From contig NZ_JAMSHT010000001.1 of the NCBI RefSeq assembly GCF_023805295.1, positions 1 through 64,000 of the forward strand: a DNA stretch of 64,000 nucleotides. The letters are read 5' to 3'. A program made the translations under genes and the position numbers. The notes beneath the pieces are model-generated. The model searched no databases and had not been told where the DNA came from. It saw only the letters and a list, made by a program, of their open reading frames with translations. Source of the DNA: Sphingomicrobium sediminis. GTDB taxonomy: Bacteria; Pseudomonadota; Alphaproteobacteria; Sphingomonadales; Sphingomonadaceae. This document shows, piece after piece, positions 46,522 through 55,364 of the stretch; the stretch's first letter is position 1; each line of letters begins with the position of its first letter.

Positions 46522-47320
46522 TCTGACCCCCATCGAAGCCAAACCCAAGAAGCGGGTGCGCAAGCTGGAGCCGATTGTCGGCGTGACCAGCGCGCCCAAG
46601 GCCAAGCGGATGAACCCGCTCGCCCCGGTGGGCGCCATGCTCAACGGGCCGATCTTCACCCGGGCACGCGATATCATCGCCGCCAATGTGAACGACCTGC
46701 TCGAGCGTGCCGACGATCCGGCCAAGATGATCCGCATGATCATCCTGGAAATGGAAGAAGTGCTGGCCGAGACCCGCGCCACTGCTGCCCGCGCCATTGC
46801 CGATCTCAAGGAAATGCGCTCGGCGCATCACCGCCTCGAACGCCTTTCCAATGAATGGGAAGAGCGTGCCGGGCTGGCGCTTGAGAAAGGCCGCGAGGAC
46901 CTTGCCAAGCAGGCGCTCATGGAGCGCGCCAAGGTGAACGACATGATCGGCGGCATTGCCGAAGAAATGTCGGGCATCGAGGAACTGCTCAAGGGCTATG
47001 AGGCCGATATCCAGCGGCTGCAGAACAAGCTCGGTGAAGCGCGTTCGCGCCAGGCCAGCATTGCCAACCGCATCGAGAGTGCGATGAGCCGTGCCCGCGC
47101 CCGCGAATTGCTTTATGGTGAGCGCACCGAAGAGGCCTTCGCGCGCTTCGACCAGCTCGAGCGCCGCGCCGACGTCGCCGAGGGTCATGCCGACGCGATG
47201 GGCATGGGCATCAAGAGCCTCGAGGACGAATTTGCCGAACTGAAGGCCGAGGAACGCGCCCTCGAAGCGCTCGAAGAAATGAAGAAGGCCCGCAAGTCGG
47301 GCAAAGGGGAACAGGGATGA
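46514..47320 (+). CDS. pspA: Phage shock protein A with an N-terminal extension
   Basis: A PspA/IM30 coiled-coil protein, 268 residues from ATG 46514. The family part begins at FTRARDIIAANVNDLLERADDPAKMIRMIILEME and continues as long heptad-rich helices to the end. PspA binds stressed inner membrane and, in enterics, restrains PspF. Unlike usual members, which start about three residues before this motif, the reading frame has some 45 extra basic/proline-rich residues (KPKKRVRK and onwards). ATG 46637 would give the normal 227-residue protein. The overlap with the small gene favours the long form; both may be made. Coupled to pspC (ATGA). Confidence 0.88.
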   Translation: MPDLTPIEAKPKKRVRKLEPIVGVTSAPKAKRMNPLAPVGAMLNGPIFTRARDIIAANVNDLLERADDPAKMIRMIILEMEEVLAETRATAARAIADLKEMRSAHHRLERLSNEWEERAGLALEKGREDLAKQALMERAKVNDMIGGIAEEMSGIEELLKGYEADIQRLQNKLGEARSRQASIANRIESAMSRARARELLYGERTEEAFARFDQLERRADVAEGHADAMGMGIKSLEDEFAELKAEERALEALEEMKKARKSGKGEQG

Positions 47321-47769
47321 GCAACAAGAAGAAGATCTACAAATACAGCTTCGCGCGCGAGGACCGGAAACTGGCCGGCGTCTGCGCCAAGCTCGGCGAA
47401 CAGCTGAAGGTCGATCCCACCTTCCTGCGCATCGCCTTCCTCTTCACCTTCCTTTTCATCGAATGGGAACTGGCGGTCGGCGCCTATATCATCGGCGGCA
47501 TCTACTACACGCTGATGCGTCGCAAGGAGCTGGAAGGCGGCGCCTCGCGCGACCGCGACCAGTACAAGCCGGTGCGCGGTTCGGTCCACGACATGCGGAC
47601 CAAGCTCGATGACAATGACCGCCGGATGATGGCGATCGACCACCACCTCAACAGCCATGACAGCGACAAACTGGCCCGCGAGATCGAAGAATTGCGTGCC
47701 AAGGTCGATGCCAAGAAAGCGGCTGCCAAGGAGGAAAATGGCAGCGCCGACCAGAAGGGAGATGCCTGA
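47317..47769 (+). CDS. pspC: PspC-domain envelope stress protein
   Basis: A 150-residue protein: N-terminal PspC domain (REDRKLAGVCAKLGEQLKVDPTFLRIAFLFTFLF), a membrane span reaching AVGAYIIGGIYYTL, then a charged helical tail with likely coiled coil (LAREIEELRAKVDAKKAA). PspC senses envelope stress and recruits PspA. Start and stop overlap the neighbours. Confidence 0.9.
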   Translation: MSNKKKIYKYSFAREDRKLAGVCAKLGEQLKVDPTFLRIAFLFTFLFIEWELAVGAYIIGGIYYTLMRRKELEGGASRDRDQYKPVRGSVHDMRTKLDDNDRRMMAIDHHLNSHDSDKLAREIEELRAKVDAKKAAAKEENGSADQKGDA

Positions 47770-47999
47770 TGACCGATCCGATGAGCATTGCCCTGACCGG
47801 CCTGTCGGTACTCGCCGTCACCGCTCTGGCCGCTCATGCAGGGCTGCGCGCCTTCACCAACTGGATGGAGTATAAGCGCGCAGAACTCGACAACAAGATC
47901 GACGCCGATCTGGCCCCTGCGGGCGGCATGATCGAGATTGCCGATTTGCGTGAGCGGGTGCGTAAGCTGGAAGCCATTGCTGCGGGGATCGACCCCTAA
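47769..47999 (+). CDS. PspB-like small membrane protein
   Basis: A 76-residue protein with one N-terminal span (IALTGLSVLAVTALAAHAGL) followed by a charged helix ending IADLRERVRKLEAIAAGIDP, which resembles the RMRERIQALESIL segment of PspB. Last gene of the operon (order A-C-B rather than A-B-C), overlapping pspC by the TGATG junction, and followed by a terminator. The assignment rests on shape, context and one short similar segment. Confidence 0.65.
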   Translation: MTDPMSIALTGLSVLAVTALAAHAGLRAFTNWMEYKRAELDNKIDADLAPAGGMIEIADLRERVRKLEAIAAGIDP

Positions 48000-48034
48000 G
48001 CCCCGGACCTGACTTCCCTATTCGCGCAAGAAGA

Positions 48035-48064
48035 GGGCCTCGGCATCGCGCCGGGGCCCTTTTT
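48035..48064 (+). terminator. Rho-independent terminator of the psp operon
   Basis: GGGCCTCGGC (48035-48044) and GCCGGGGCCC (48050-48059) form a 10-bp stem with a 5-base loop, followed by TTTTT. Confidence 0.85.
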
Positions 48065-48080
48065 CGTCGCCCCACGCCGT

Positions 48081-48110
48081 CAATTCGTCGTGAATCGCAA
48101 CAATTCGTCG
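48081..48110. repeat. Direct repeat CAATTCGTCG, period 20, upstream of a TonB receptor
   Basis: The ten bases CAATTCGTCG occur at 48081-48090 and again at 48101-48110, two helical turns apart, 46 bp before the receptor ATG. Such spacing suits a dimeric or paired regulator. The regulator is not identified. Confidence 0.5.
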
Positions 48111-48155
48111 AAGCTGTGCTTGATACGATACAAAGTTACATCTATTTCGCCCGGC

Positions 48156-50297
48156 ATGACACATTTTCTGCTCGCGAGCACCGCGCTTGCCGCTGCCATG
48201 CAGCCCCAGGCGCCCACCACCGAACCCGCCGTCACGACGGACGGGGCCGAAGTCCAACCGGTTCCGTCGCAGGACGAAGAAGCCGAACGCATCTTCGTCA
48301 CCGGCCATGTCATCGAGGATCTCGACCTGCTCGCAGGCTCGACCGTCGTCGAAGGCGCCGAACTCACGCGCAATGCCGAACCGCAAATCGGTGACGTGCT
48401 GACCCGCCAGGCCGGCGTGTCGGCAACCGGTTTCGCGCCGGGCGCGTCGCGTCCTGTGCTTCGCGGCTTTTCGGGAGAGCGCGTGCGCGTGCTCAATGAC
48501 GGCATCGGTTCGATCGACGTCGCCAACACCTCGGTCGACCACGCGACCACGATCGATCCGCTCTCGGCCGAACGTGTCGAGATCATCCGCGGTCCGGCCT
48601 CGCTGCTATTCGGCGGCCAGGCGATCGGCGGCGCGGTCAACGTGATCGATCGCCGCATCCCGCGCACGGTAGGTGACGAACCCGTTCACTTCGACGCGCT
48701 TGCCGGTGTGCGCAGTGCCGATGAAGGCGCCATGCTCGGCGGCGCGCTCGATCTCAATCTCGGCGGCAATTGGGTCCTTCATGGCGACGCCAGCTGGACG
48801 CGCGGCGACGATCTCCAGACCGGTGGCTTCCTGGTCAGCCCGGCGCTGCGGGCCGAGTTGCTCGAAGAGGCGGCCGAGGAATTTGAAGAAGGCGAATTCG
48901 AGGAAGCCGAAGAGCTGGAAGAAGCCGCCAACCTGCGCGGCGAACTGCCCAATAGCGGCTACCAGCAATGGTCGGCCTCGGCCGGCATCGGCTATGTCGG
49001 CGACGATTTGGAAGTCGGCTTCAGCTACAGCATTTTCGACAGCGATTATGGCATTCCGGGTCGCCCGGGTGCCGGTCATCACCATGGCGAAGAGGGTGAG
49101 GAAGAAGGCGAGGAAGAGGGTGAAGAGGAAGGCGAGGAGCTCGTCTCGATCGACCTTCGCCAGGAGCGTTGGGATGCGCGCCTCAAGCTCAATCTCGACG
49201 GCTTTTTCGAAAGCGTGACCTTCCGCGGCGCCTTTGCCGATTACAATCATATCGAGTTTGAAGGTGACGAAGTCGGCACCGTCTTCAATTCCGAAGGCAT
49301 TGAAGGCCGCGTGGTTCTCAAGCAGCGCGACCGCGACGGCCTGCATGGTGCCTTCGGCGCGCAATATTATTATCGCGACTTCGAAGCGATCGGCCCCGAG
49401 GCCTTCCTGCCGCCCAACAAGACGGATGCCTACGGCTTCTTCGCGCTGCAGGAATATCAGCCTGACCGCCTCGGCGTCGAAGGCGCGATCCGCGTCGACG
49501 TTACCGAGCATGAATCGCTTGGTACGACCCGCGATTTCACCGCCTGGAGCGGCGCGCTGGGTGCCAATTATGAAGCGACACCGGACCTGACGGTCGGCAT
49601 CAACGGCAGCTACACGCAGCGTGCGCCGAGCGCCGAGGAGCTTTTCTCCAACGGTCCGCACATCGCCACGCAGGCGTTCGAGATCGGTGATCCCGACCTC
49701 GAAATCGAAAGCAGCCTCGGCGGCGAATTGTTTGCCCGCTACGAAGGCCAGGATGTTGCCGTCTCGGCGACCGCATGGGCTAGCTGGTTCGACGATTTCA
49801 TCTACGAGATGGAAACGGGCGAGGAAGAGGATGAGCTGCCGGTCTTCCAGTACATGCAGCAGGATGCCGATTTCTGGGGCCTCGAAGTCGAAGCCTCGGC
49901 CATTGTCTACCGTGGGAACGACGTTCGCGTCGGCGTGGATTTCGTCGGCGACTATGTGAAGGCGGAGCTCAGCGACGGGTCGAACGTCCCGCGCATCCCG
50001 CCGCTTCGCCTGCTTGGCGGTGTCAGCGTTGGCTACAGCAATGTCGAGCTCCGAGGCGAAGTCGAATATTTCGCCGAGCAGGACGATGTCGCGCAGTTCG
50101 AACTGCCGACCGAAAGCTTCACCCTCGTCAACGCCGTCGCCACCTGGCGTCCGGGCGGCGAGGATAGCGAAACCGTCTTCATCCTGCAGGCCAACAACCT
50201 GTTCGATGTCGAAGCGCGGCGCCATGCCAGCTTCACCAAGGATTTCGTGCCCCTGGCGGGCCGCGACATCCGCGCGACGGTGCGCACGAGCTTTTAA
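48156..50297 (+). CDS. TonB-dependent receptor, ZnuD-like
   Basis: A 713-residue outer-membrane receptor. The plug (GDVLTRQAGVSATGFAPGASRPVLRGFSGERVRVLNDGIG, shortened here in meaning to its RPVLRGFSGERVRVL core) and SVDHATTIDPLSAERVEIIRGPASLLFGG follow the pattern of the zinc receptor ZnuD. An extracellular-loop region near residues 306-330 is His/Glu-rich (GHHHGEEGEEEGEEEGEE), suited to metal capture, and the barrel ends FVPLAGRDIRATVRTSF. Zinc is the likely ligand. The start is uncertain: ATG 48156 gives a weak leader (FLLASTALAAA) without basic residues, GTG 48090 a longer one. Confidence 0.82.
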   Translation: MTHFLLASTALAAAMQPQAPTTEPAVTTDGAEVQPVPSQDEEAERIFVTGHVIEDLDLLAGSTVVEGAELTRNAEPQIGDVLTRQAGVSATGFAPGASRPVLRGFSGERVRVLNDGIGSIDVANTSVDHATTIDPLSAERVEIIRGPASLLFGGQAIGGAVNVIDRRIPRTVGDEPVHFDALAGVRSADEGAMLGGALDLNLGGNWVLHGDASWTRGDDLQTGGFLVSPALRAELLEEAAEEFEEGEFEEAEELEEAANLRGELPNSGYQQWSASAGIGYVGDDLEVGFSYSIFDSDYGIPGRPGAGHHHGEEGEEEGEEEGEEEGEELVSIDLRQERWDARLKLNLDGFFESVTFRGAFADYNHIEFEGDEVGTVFNSEGIEGRVVLKQRDRDGLHGAFGAQYYYRDFEAIGPEAFLPPNKTDAYGFFALQEYQPDRLGVEGAIRVDVTEHESLGTTRDFTAWSGALGANYEATPDLTVGINGSYTQRAPSAEELFSNGPHIATQAFEIGDPDLEIESSLGGELFARYEGQDVAVSATAWASWFDDFIYEMETGEEEDELPVFQYMQQDADFWGLEVEASAIVYRGNDVRVGVDFVGDYVKAELSDGSNVPRIPPLRLLGGVSVGYSNVELRGEVEYFAEQDDVAQFELPTESFTLVNAVATWRPGGEDSETVFILQANNLFDVEARRHASFTKDFVPLAGRDIRATVRTSF

Positions 50298-50320
50298 GGC
50301 TCTCAAAGCTAACAGGGGAT

Positions 50321-50358
50321 GGGCTCGTCATCGTGAAGATGGCGGGCCCTTCTTTTTT
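50321..50358 (+). terminator. Rho-independent terminator after the ZnuD-like receptor
   Basis: GGGCTCGTCATC (50321-50332) and GATGGCGGGCCC (50338-50349) pair over 12 positions including G-T pairs, with a GTGAA loop and a TTCTTTTTT tail. Confidence 0.85.
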
Positions 50359-50373
50359 GCGGGGAGGCGGCGG

Positions 50374-50446
50374 TGCCGGATGCAGGAGTCGAACCCGCGA
50401 CCTTCGGTTTACAAAACCGCTGCTCTACCAGCTGAGCTAATCCGGC
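50374..50446 (-). tRNA. tRNA-Thr (anticodon TGT)
   Basis: The minus strand folds as a full cloverleaf: acceptor GCCGGAT / ATCCGGC, D arm GCTC...GAGC, anticodon loop TTTGTAA with TGT in the centre (reads ACA, threonine), T arm with GGTTCGACTCC. The discriminator is A; CCA is not encoded (ACCG follows). The first anticodon-stem pair is a G-A mismatch. It lies between the convergent receptor gene and the leftward gene at 50471. Confidence 0.93.
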
Positions 50447-50470
50447 GATCCGCGTGCGCGGCTCTTTGTC

Positions 50471-51316
50471 CTAAACGACGCCGAAGGTCCAGCCCTCAGT
50501 GCGCGCGATGCGCGGGGTGAGGCCATCGGGATCAAACGGTGTTTCGTGGCGCAACACGTGCCGCATGCCCGCCGCAGTGACCAGCGCATCGGTCTCGTGA
50601 TCGGTGGGGTCGCCGGGGAGCCGGACCGGCGGACTGTCGAGCCTCGCCAGCGCGTCGTTGAGCGATGTGAGGTCGCGTAGTTTTCGCCCGCTGCCGCCAG
50701 CGCGGCGCAGGTAGAGACGCCCGTAAATCTCGACAATCAGGCTGCCGTCGTGCGGAACGGCATCGAATGGCCAGACGGCGACCTGATCGTTGGCGCGGTG
50801 GAGCAGCCGCATTCCGGCGAAGCTCGCCTTGGCCACCTGCGCAGCGCCGATCGCGTCATACACGGTCGCCGCCTTGCCGCCGCCTTGCGCATTCAGCTTC
50901 TTCTCGACCTCGCGAAACCACATGTAGCGGGCTTTCTCGCCGTCGGCTTTGCCGAAATAAAAATGGTCGCGATGGACCTGCTCGAGAAAGGAAGCGGCGC
51001 CGAGATCGTCGTCCTCCGACACTTGGTCGACATAGGCCCAGAAGGGCTTGCCTTCTTGTGGAACATCGTCACCGGGAAGGTAGCTTCCGCGCTCGACGAG
51101 TGGCGGCGCGAAGCTGAAATCGAAGCCGAAGATGCAACGCTCCTGCGCGGCGCGTTCGAATAGCCATTCGAGCACTTCGCTGCGCGACCAGACATGATCG
51201 GGACGTACGAGCTGCGGTGCCTCATCGCCGCGCGCTTCGGCCACGGCGATCCCCTTGTGGCGCCTTCCCTTGGCGCCCGACCAATCTATCGCGATGCAGG
51301 ATTGAAAGGCGTGCAT
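50471..51316 (-). CDS. Hypothetical protein, possible RNase H-fold (DUF429-like)
   Basis: A 281-residue soluble protein. IAIDWSGAKG at the N-terminus, IFGFDFSFAPP in the middle and DHETDALVTAAGM near the C-terminus place three acidic clusters as in RNase H-fold, DUF429-like proteins. I cannot name a specific function. It lies directly upstream of the tRNA on the same strand. Confidence 0.6.
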   Translation of the reverse strand: MHAFQSCIAIDWSGAKGRRHKGIAVAEARGDEAPQLVRPDHVWSRSEVLEWLFERAAQERCIFGFDFSFAPPLVERGSYLPGDDVPQEGKPFWAYVDQVSEDDDLGAASFLEQVHRDHFYFGKADGEKARYMWFREVEKKLNAQGGGKAATVYDAIGAAQVAKASFAGMRLLHRANDQVAVWPFDAVPHDGSLIVEIYGRLYLRRAGGSGRKLRDLTSLNDALARLDSPPVRLPGDPTDHETDALVTAAGMRHVLRHETPFDPDGLTPRIARTEGWTFGVV

Positions 51317-51389
51317 GGCGTCAGAATGGCTGATTTTTGAGCCTTTTCAATTGTTGTGCTAGCATAACGATCAGAAAGTAGGTCAATTG

Positions 51390-51572
51390 ATGCAACATGG
51401 AATGGGAACCGTCGGCCGCGCCTTCGTGCTGGCCAAGACAGCCACCGATATCGAAGACATCCGCAAGCAACTGAAACAAGAAGGTCATTTCAACGTGGAC
51501 GCGCATTTGTCAGGTGCCCAGATCAAGCGCGACTTGCGCGAGGTCATGGAAGCCAACGGCTCGACGTCCTAA
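51390..51572 (+). CDS. Small hypothetical protein
   Basis: A 60-residue soluble, helical protein (TATDIEDIRKQLKQEGHFNVDAHLSGAQIKRDLREVMEA). ATG 51390 is taken; TTG 51387 is one codon upstream. AGTAGG precedes. Its stop overlaps that of the convergent rarA (CTAA at 51569-51572). Not recognised. Confidence 0.55.
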   Translation: MQHGMGTVGRAFVLAKTATDIEDIRKQLKQEGHFNVDAHLSGAQIKRDLREVMEANGSTS

Positions 51573-52888
51573 CGTTCCTTCTGGATTTCCGCGCGCCGCG
51601 CCGCCCACCAGTCCAGCCGCTGCTTGAGCCGCTTTTCGAAGCCGCGTCCGGTCGGTTGGTAATAGTCTTGCGGGTCCATTTCCTCAGGCCAGTAATTATC
51701 GCCTGAAAATCCGCCCTCGACATCATGGTCGTAGGTATAGCCCTTGCCGTAGCCGAACTCCTTCATGAGCTTGGTCGGGGCGTTCAGGATATTCTGCGGC
51801 GGCATCAGGCTGCCGGTTTCCTTGGCGTTTCTGAAGGCTGCCTTTTGCGCCTTGTAGGTCGCGTTCGATTTGGGCGCGCTGGCGAGGTAGAGGCAGGCCT
51901 GCACCAGCGCCAGTTCGCCCTCGGGCGAGCCCAAGAAATCATAGGCATCCTTGGCCGCAAGGCACTGTGTCAGCGCGTTCGGGTCGGCAAGGCCGATATC
52001 CTCGCTCGCCATGCGCACCATGCGGCGACACAGGAAGAGCGGGTCCTCGCCCGCCGTCAGCATCCGCGCCAAATAGTAGAGCGCAGCCTGCGGGTCGGAG
52101 CCGCGGACCGCTTTGTGCAGTGCGCTGATGAGATTGTAATGCCCCTCGCGATCCTTGTCGTAGACCGCGACGCGGCGCTGCAGGAGGTCGGCGAGGCCCT
52201 TCGGATCGAGCTTCTCGTCGAGCTTCAGGTCGAACAGGGTTTCGGCCTGGTTGAGCAGGAAGCGACCGTCGCCATCGGCGCTGGCGATCAGCGCGGCCCG
52301 CGCATCCTCATCGAGCGGCAGGTCGGCCTCGATGAGCGCCTCTGCCTTGTCGAGCAGCCTCGACAATGCCGCCTCGTCGAGACGGTGCAGGATCAGTACT
52401 TGCGCGCGGCTCAACAGTGCCGCGTTGAGTTCGAAACTCGGATTTTCCGTAGTCGCGCCGACCAAGGTGACGGTGCCGTCCTCGACGAACGGCAGGAAGC
52501 CGTCCTGCTGGGCGCGATTGAAGCGGTGGATCTCGTCGACGAACAGCAAGGTGCGCTGTCCAGCGCCGGCCATCTTCTTGGCCTCGGCGAAGGCCTTCTT
52601 GAGATCGGCGACGCCCGAAAAGACCGCGCTCAGCATGACGAAGCGCAGGCCGACCGCATCGGCGAGCAGGCGCGCGATGCTGGTCTTGCCGGTGCCCGGA
52701 GGTCCCCACAGGATCATCGAGGATAATTTGCCCGCCGCGACCATGCGGCCGATGGCGCCGTCCGCGCCGGTCAGATGCTCCTGTCCGACGACCTGGTCGA
52801 GCGCGCGCGGACGCAGGCGATCCGCGAGCGGGGCATTGTCGCTGGGGACATCGGGAGAAGCCGGCGCCTCGCCGAACAGGTCAGGCAT
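51569..52888 (-). CDS. rarA: Replication-associated recombination protein A (AAA+ ATPase)
   Basis: A 439-residue clamp-loader-like AAA+ protein: Walker A GPPGTGKT at 62-69, Walker B LLFVDEIHRFNRAQQD, sensor 1 VGATTENPSFELN, and the C-terminal tetramerisation part ending EMDPQDYYQPTGRGFE. RarA/MgsA acts at stalled replication forks. I start it at MPDLFGEAP (ATG 52888), the usual N-terminus; it overlaps the glycosyltransferase stop by 8 bases. An in-frame ATG at 52921 is less likely. Confidence 0.93.
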   Translation of the reverse strand: MPDLFGEAPASPDVPSDNAPLADRLRPRALDQVVGQEHLTGADGAIGRMVAAGKLSSMILWGPPGTGKTSIARLLADAVGLRFVMLSAVFSGVADLKKAFAEAKKMAGAGQRTLLFVDEIHRFNRAQQDGFLPFVEDGTVTLVGATTENPSFELNAALLSRAQVLILHRLDEAALSRLLDKAEALIEADLPLDEDARAALIASADGDGRFLLNQAETLFDLKLDEKLDPKGLADLLQRRVAVYDKDREGHYNLISALHKAVRGSDPQAALYYLARMLTAGEDPLFLCRRMVRMASEDIGLADPNALTQCLAAKDAYDFLGSPEGELALVQACLYLASAPKSNATYKAQKAAFRNAKETGSLMPPQNILNAPTKLMKEFGYGKGYTYDHDVEGGFSGDNYWPEEMDPQDYYQPTGRGFEKRLKQRLDWWAARRAEIQKER

Positions 52889-54041
52889 TGACCTTTTCGC
52901 GGGCGCGGATTGCGTTGGCATAGGCGTCGAGCACGACGCTGTTGATCGAATCCCAGTCCATCGTCTTGGCCTTGGCCAGGCCCGCAGCGCCGTGGGCCGC
53001 GCGCATGGCAGGATCGTTCTGATAGGCGATGAGATGGCCGGCGAGCTGCTCGATCTCGCCCGGCGGGGCGACGAGCCCGGTCTGGCCAGGCGTCACGAGG
53101 CTGTTGGTGCCGGTCGCAGCAATGGCGACGACAGGCAATTCGCAGGCCATGGCCTCCAGCGTCACATTGCCGAACGTCTCGGTTATGGAGGGATTGAGGA
53201 AGACGTCGGCGCTGGCCAGTGCCCGCGCGAGATCCGGTCCCTCCTGATGACCGACAAAGACGGCATTGTCGGGCAGATGCTCCTCGAACCAGCCGCGCGC
53301 CGGGCCCTCGCCGATGACGAGAACGCGGTGCGCCACGCCCTTCTTTTCGAGCACTTCGATCGTCTCCGAAAAGACGTCGAGACCCTTTTCCATGACGATG
53401 CGGCCAAGGAAGGCGATGGCCATTTCATCATCGCCGATGCCGAGGCCGCGGCGCCATTCCATGTCGCGGCGTTCGGGATTGAACTGGCCACGGTCGACAC
53501 CGCGCGCCCAGATCTGAATCTTGTCGTTCATGCCCTGCTCGCGCAGCACGTCGGCAGTGCTGGGGGCGGGCACGAGAAGCGCCTCGCAGCGCCCGTAAAG
53601 GCGCCGCAGCCACGACTGGAGCACCGGCTCGAGGAAATCCATGTGGTAATATTGGAGGTAGGTCTCGAAGCGCGTGTGCACCGAGGCGATCGCCGGAATG
53701 TCGTGATCGCGCGCCCAGCTCACCGCCTTGGCGGCGACGAAGTCGGGCGAGGAGATATGGACGATGTTGGGTTTGAAGGCCTCAAGATCGTCGCGCACGC
53801 CCTTGGACAGGTTGAAGGCGAAGCGATACTCGCCGCGCCCGGGAATCGGAAAGCTTGGCACCGAAACGAGATCGCCGGTCGGCTCGAAGGCGGGCTCGTC
53901 CACCGTCGGCGAATAGACGCGCAGGTTGACGCCCTGGCGCAGCAGATATTCGGCGAGGCGATTGAGGGCTTGGTTCGCGCCGTCGCGTACGTAATTATAG
54001 TTGCCGGAAAACAGGGCAACGCGGATCTCTTGCGGCTTCAT
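52881..54041 (-). CDS. GT4-family glycosyltransferase
   Basis: A 386-residue GT-B enzyme: N-terminal FSGNYNYVRDGANQALNRLAEYL, IASVHTRFETYLQYY, then the nucleotide-sugar domain with FLGRIVMEKGLDVF and PSITETFGNVTLEAMACELPVV (the E-x7-E motif of GT4). Related enzymes are UDP- or GDP-sugar transferases for glycolipids, including SQD2-like and mannosyl transferases. Acceptor unknown; possibly an envelope glycolipid. Coupled to rarA by overlap. Confidence 0.85.
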   Translation of the reverse strand: MKPQEIRVALFSGNYNYVRDGANQALNRLAEYLLRQGVNLRVYSPTVDEPAFEPTGDLVSVPSFPIPGRGEYRFAFNLSKGVRDDLEAFKPNIVHISSPDFVAAKAVSWARDHDIPAIASVHTRFETYLQYYHMDFLEPVLQSWLRRLYGRCEALLVPAPSTADVLREQGMNDKIQIWARGVDRGQFNPERRDMEWRRGLGIGDDEMAIAFLGRIVMEKGLDVFSETIEVLEKKGVAHRVLVIGEGPARGWFEEHLPDNAVFVGHQEGPDLARALASADVFLNPSITETFGNVTLEAMACELPVVAIAATGTNSLVTPGQTGLVAPPGEIEQLAGHLIAYQNDPAMRAAHGAAGLAKAKTMDWDSINSVVLDAYANAIRAREKVNA

Positions 54042-54114
54042 TCGCCCGCTTTAGCGGTTGCGGGGTCGCGACGGCAAGGCGAATGAGGCTTTGCCGAATC
54101 AGGCGTGAGCATGC

Positions 54115-54438
54115 ATGCTGCAAGACATGACCGACCAGACCGATCTAGAGACCGACGAACTTTCCGATACCGACGCCGAGAACCAGCGGCTAACGATGGT
54201 CGACGAAGCGTTGGTCGCGGGCTCGATCGCCAATACGAACGGGCTGCTCGTGATCCTAGCCCGGCTGGTGGCGCGCGGCGTGTTCGACCAGGACGATCTG
54301 CAGGCCTTTTCGGACAGCTATTCCAAGCCGCTCGACCATGAAGGTATGCGCGAGAATGAATTGATCAGCCAGATGCAGGACCAGATGGAGAGCACGCTCG
54401 CGCAGCTGATGCGCTATCTCTCCGACCAGCAGGACTAG
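54115..54438 (+). CDS. Small acidic hypothetical protein
   Basis: A 107-residue acidic helical protein (LSDTDAENQRLTMVDEALVAG, QMQDQMESTLAQLMRYLSDQ). No recognised motif. ATG 54115 or ATG 54127 may be the start; neither has a strong ribosome site. Its stop TAG shares CTAG with the convergent crtB stop. Confidence 0.6.
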   Translation: MLQDMTDQTDLETDELSDTDAENQRLTMVDEALVAGSIANTNGLLVILARLVARGVFDQDDLQAFSDSYSKPLDHEGMRENELISQMQDQMESTLAQLMRYLSDQQD

Positions 54439-55364
54439 TCGAGGGCGGGGCGGGTCCAGAGCCCGTCGCGGTTAAAGTCAGCGGGACGACCCGCCGATTG
54501 CATGAGCGCGCGGCGGACCTGCCGCAATTTCTCACGCTTTCCGATTGAAATGCGCTCGTTCCAGCGGGCTTCGCCGGCTTCGCGCGCAACCTCGGCAATG
54601 CGGCCGTAAATGTTGGCGGCCGCCAGGATTGCCCAGCGTGACCGCAGCGGCAGCCGCGCCGCGCCGACACGTGCACTTTCGCGATATTGGTCCGCCATGT
54701 CGGCGAGCCGCTTGCGATAGCGCGCGACGATGGGAGCATGACCCGGATCGTCGGGATCGATTGCGGCAATGCCTTCCTCGGCGAGCCAGCTTTTGGGAAT
54801 GTAGCTGCGGTCGACCCGCGCATCGTCGACAATGTCGCGCGCAATGTTTGCTAGTTGGAAAGCGAGACCGAGATCGCTGGCGCGGTCCAGCGTATCGCCG
54901 TCGTCGCGCGAGACGCCCATGACCTGCGCCATCATCACGCCGACCGCGCCCGCAACCTGATAGCAATAGGAGAGCAGGTCTTCCTCGGTCTCGGGACGCC
55001 AGCCTGCGGCGTCGCGTGCAAAGCCTGCCAAGTGATGCTCGGTCGCGGCATGGGCGATGTCGCATTCGCGCGCGACGAGGCCCAACGCGTCGAACGGCAC
55101 GAGGCCGGTTTCCTCGCCCGCCAGCGCCTTGGCGGTCTGTTCCTTGACGAAGGCGAGGCGGACTTCGGGGTCCTCGGGCGTTTCGGCGTCATGGCCGAGC
55201 GTCTGGCCGTCGGTAATGTCGTCGCAGGCGCGGCACCAGCTGTAGAGCAGCCAGGAACGCTCGCGTGTCGTTTCGTCGAACAATTGGCTGGCGAAGCGAA
55301 AGCTCTTGGAGCCCTCGGAAATCATGGCGCTCGCCGCGGCGACGAGGGCAGCGCGATCGCTCAT
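54435..55364 (-). CDS. crtB: Phytoene synthase
   Basis: A 309-residue squalene/phytoene synthase-fold enzyme that joins two geranylgeranyl diphosphates to phytoene. The two aspartate-rich Mg-diphosphate motifs are visible: SWCRACDDITD and IARDIVDDARVD. Its ATG overlaps the crtI stop (ATGA). Neighbouring crtI and crtY make the carotenoid assignment firm over squalene synthesis. Confidence 0.94.
   Translation of the reverse strand: MSDRAALVAAASAMISEGSKSFRFASQLFDETTRERSWLLYSWCRACDDITDGQTLGHDAETPEDPEVRLAFVKEQTAKALAGEETGLVPFDALGLVARECDIAHAATEHHLAGFARDAAGWRPETEEDLLSYCYQVAGAVGVMMAQVMGVSRDDGDTLDRASDLGLAFQLANIARDIVDDARVDRSYIPKSWLAEEGIAAIDPDDPGHAPIVARYRKRLADMADQYRESARVGAARLPLRSRWAILAAANIYGRIAEVAREAGEARWNERISIGKREKLRQVRRALMQSAGRPADFNRDGLWTRPALD

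Noticed and set aside
48119..48140. Zur box before the ZnuD-like receptor
   Set aside because: GATACAAAGTTACATC is only weakly symmetric and does not fit the alphaproteobacterial Zur palindromes well enough.
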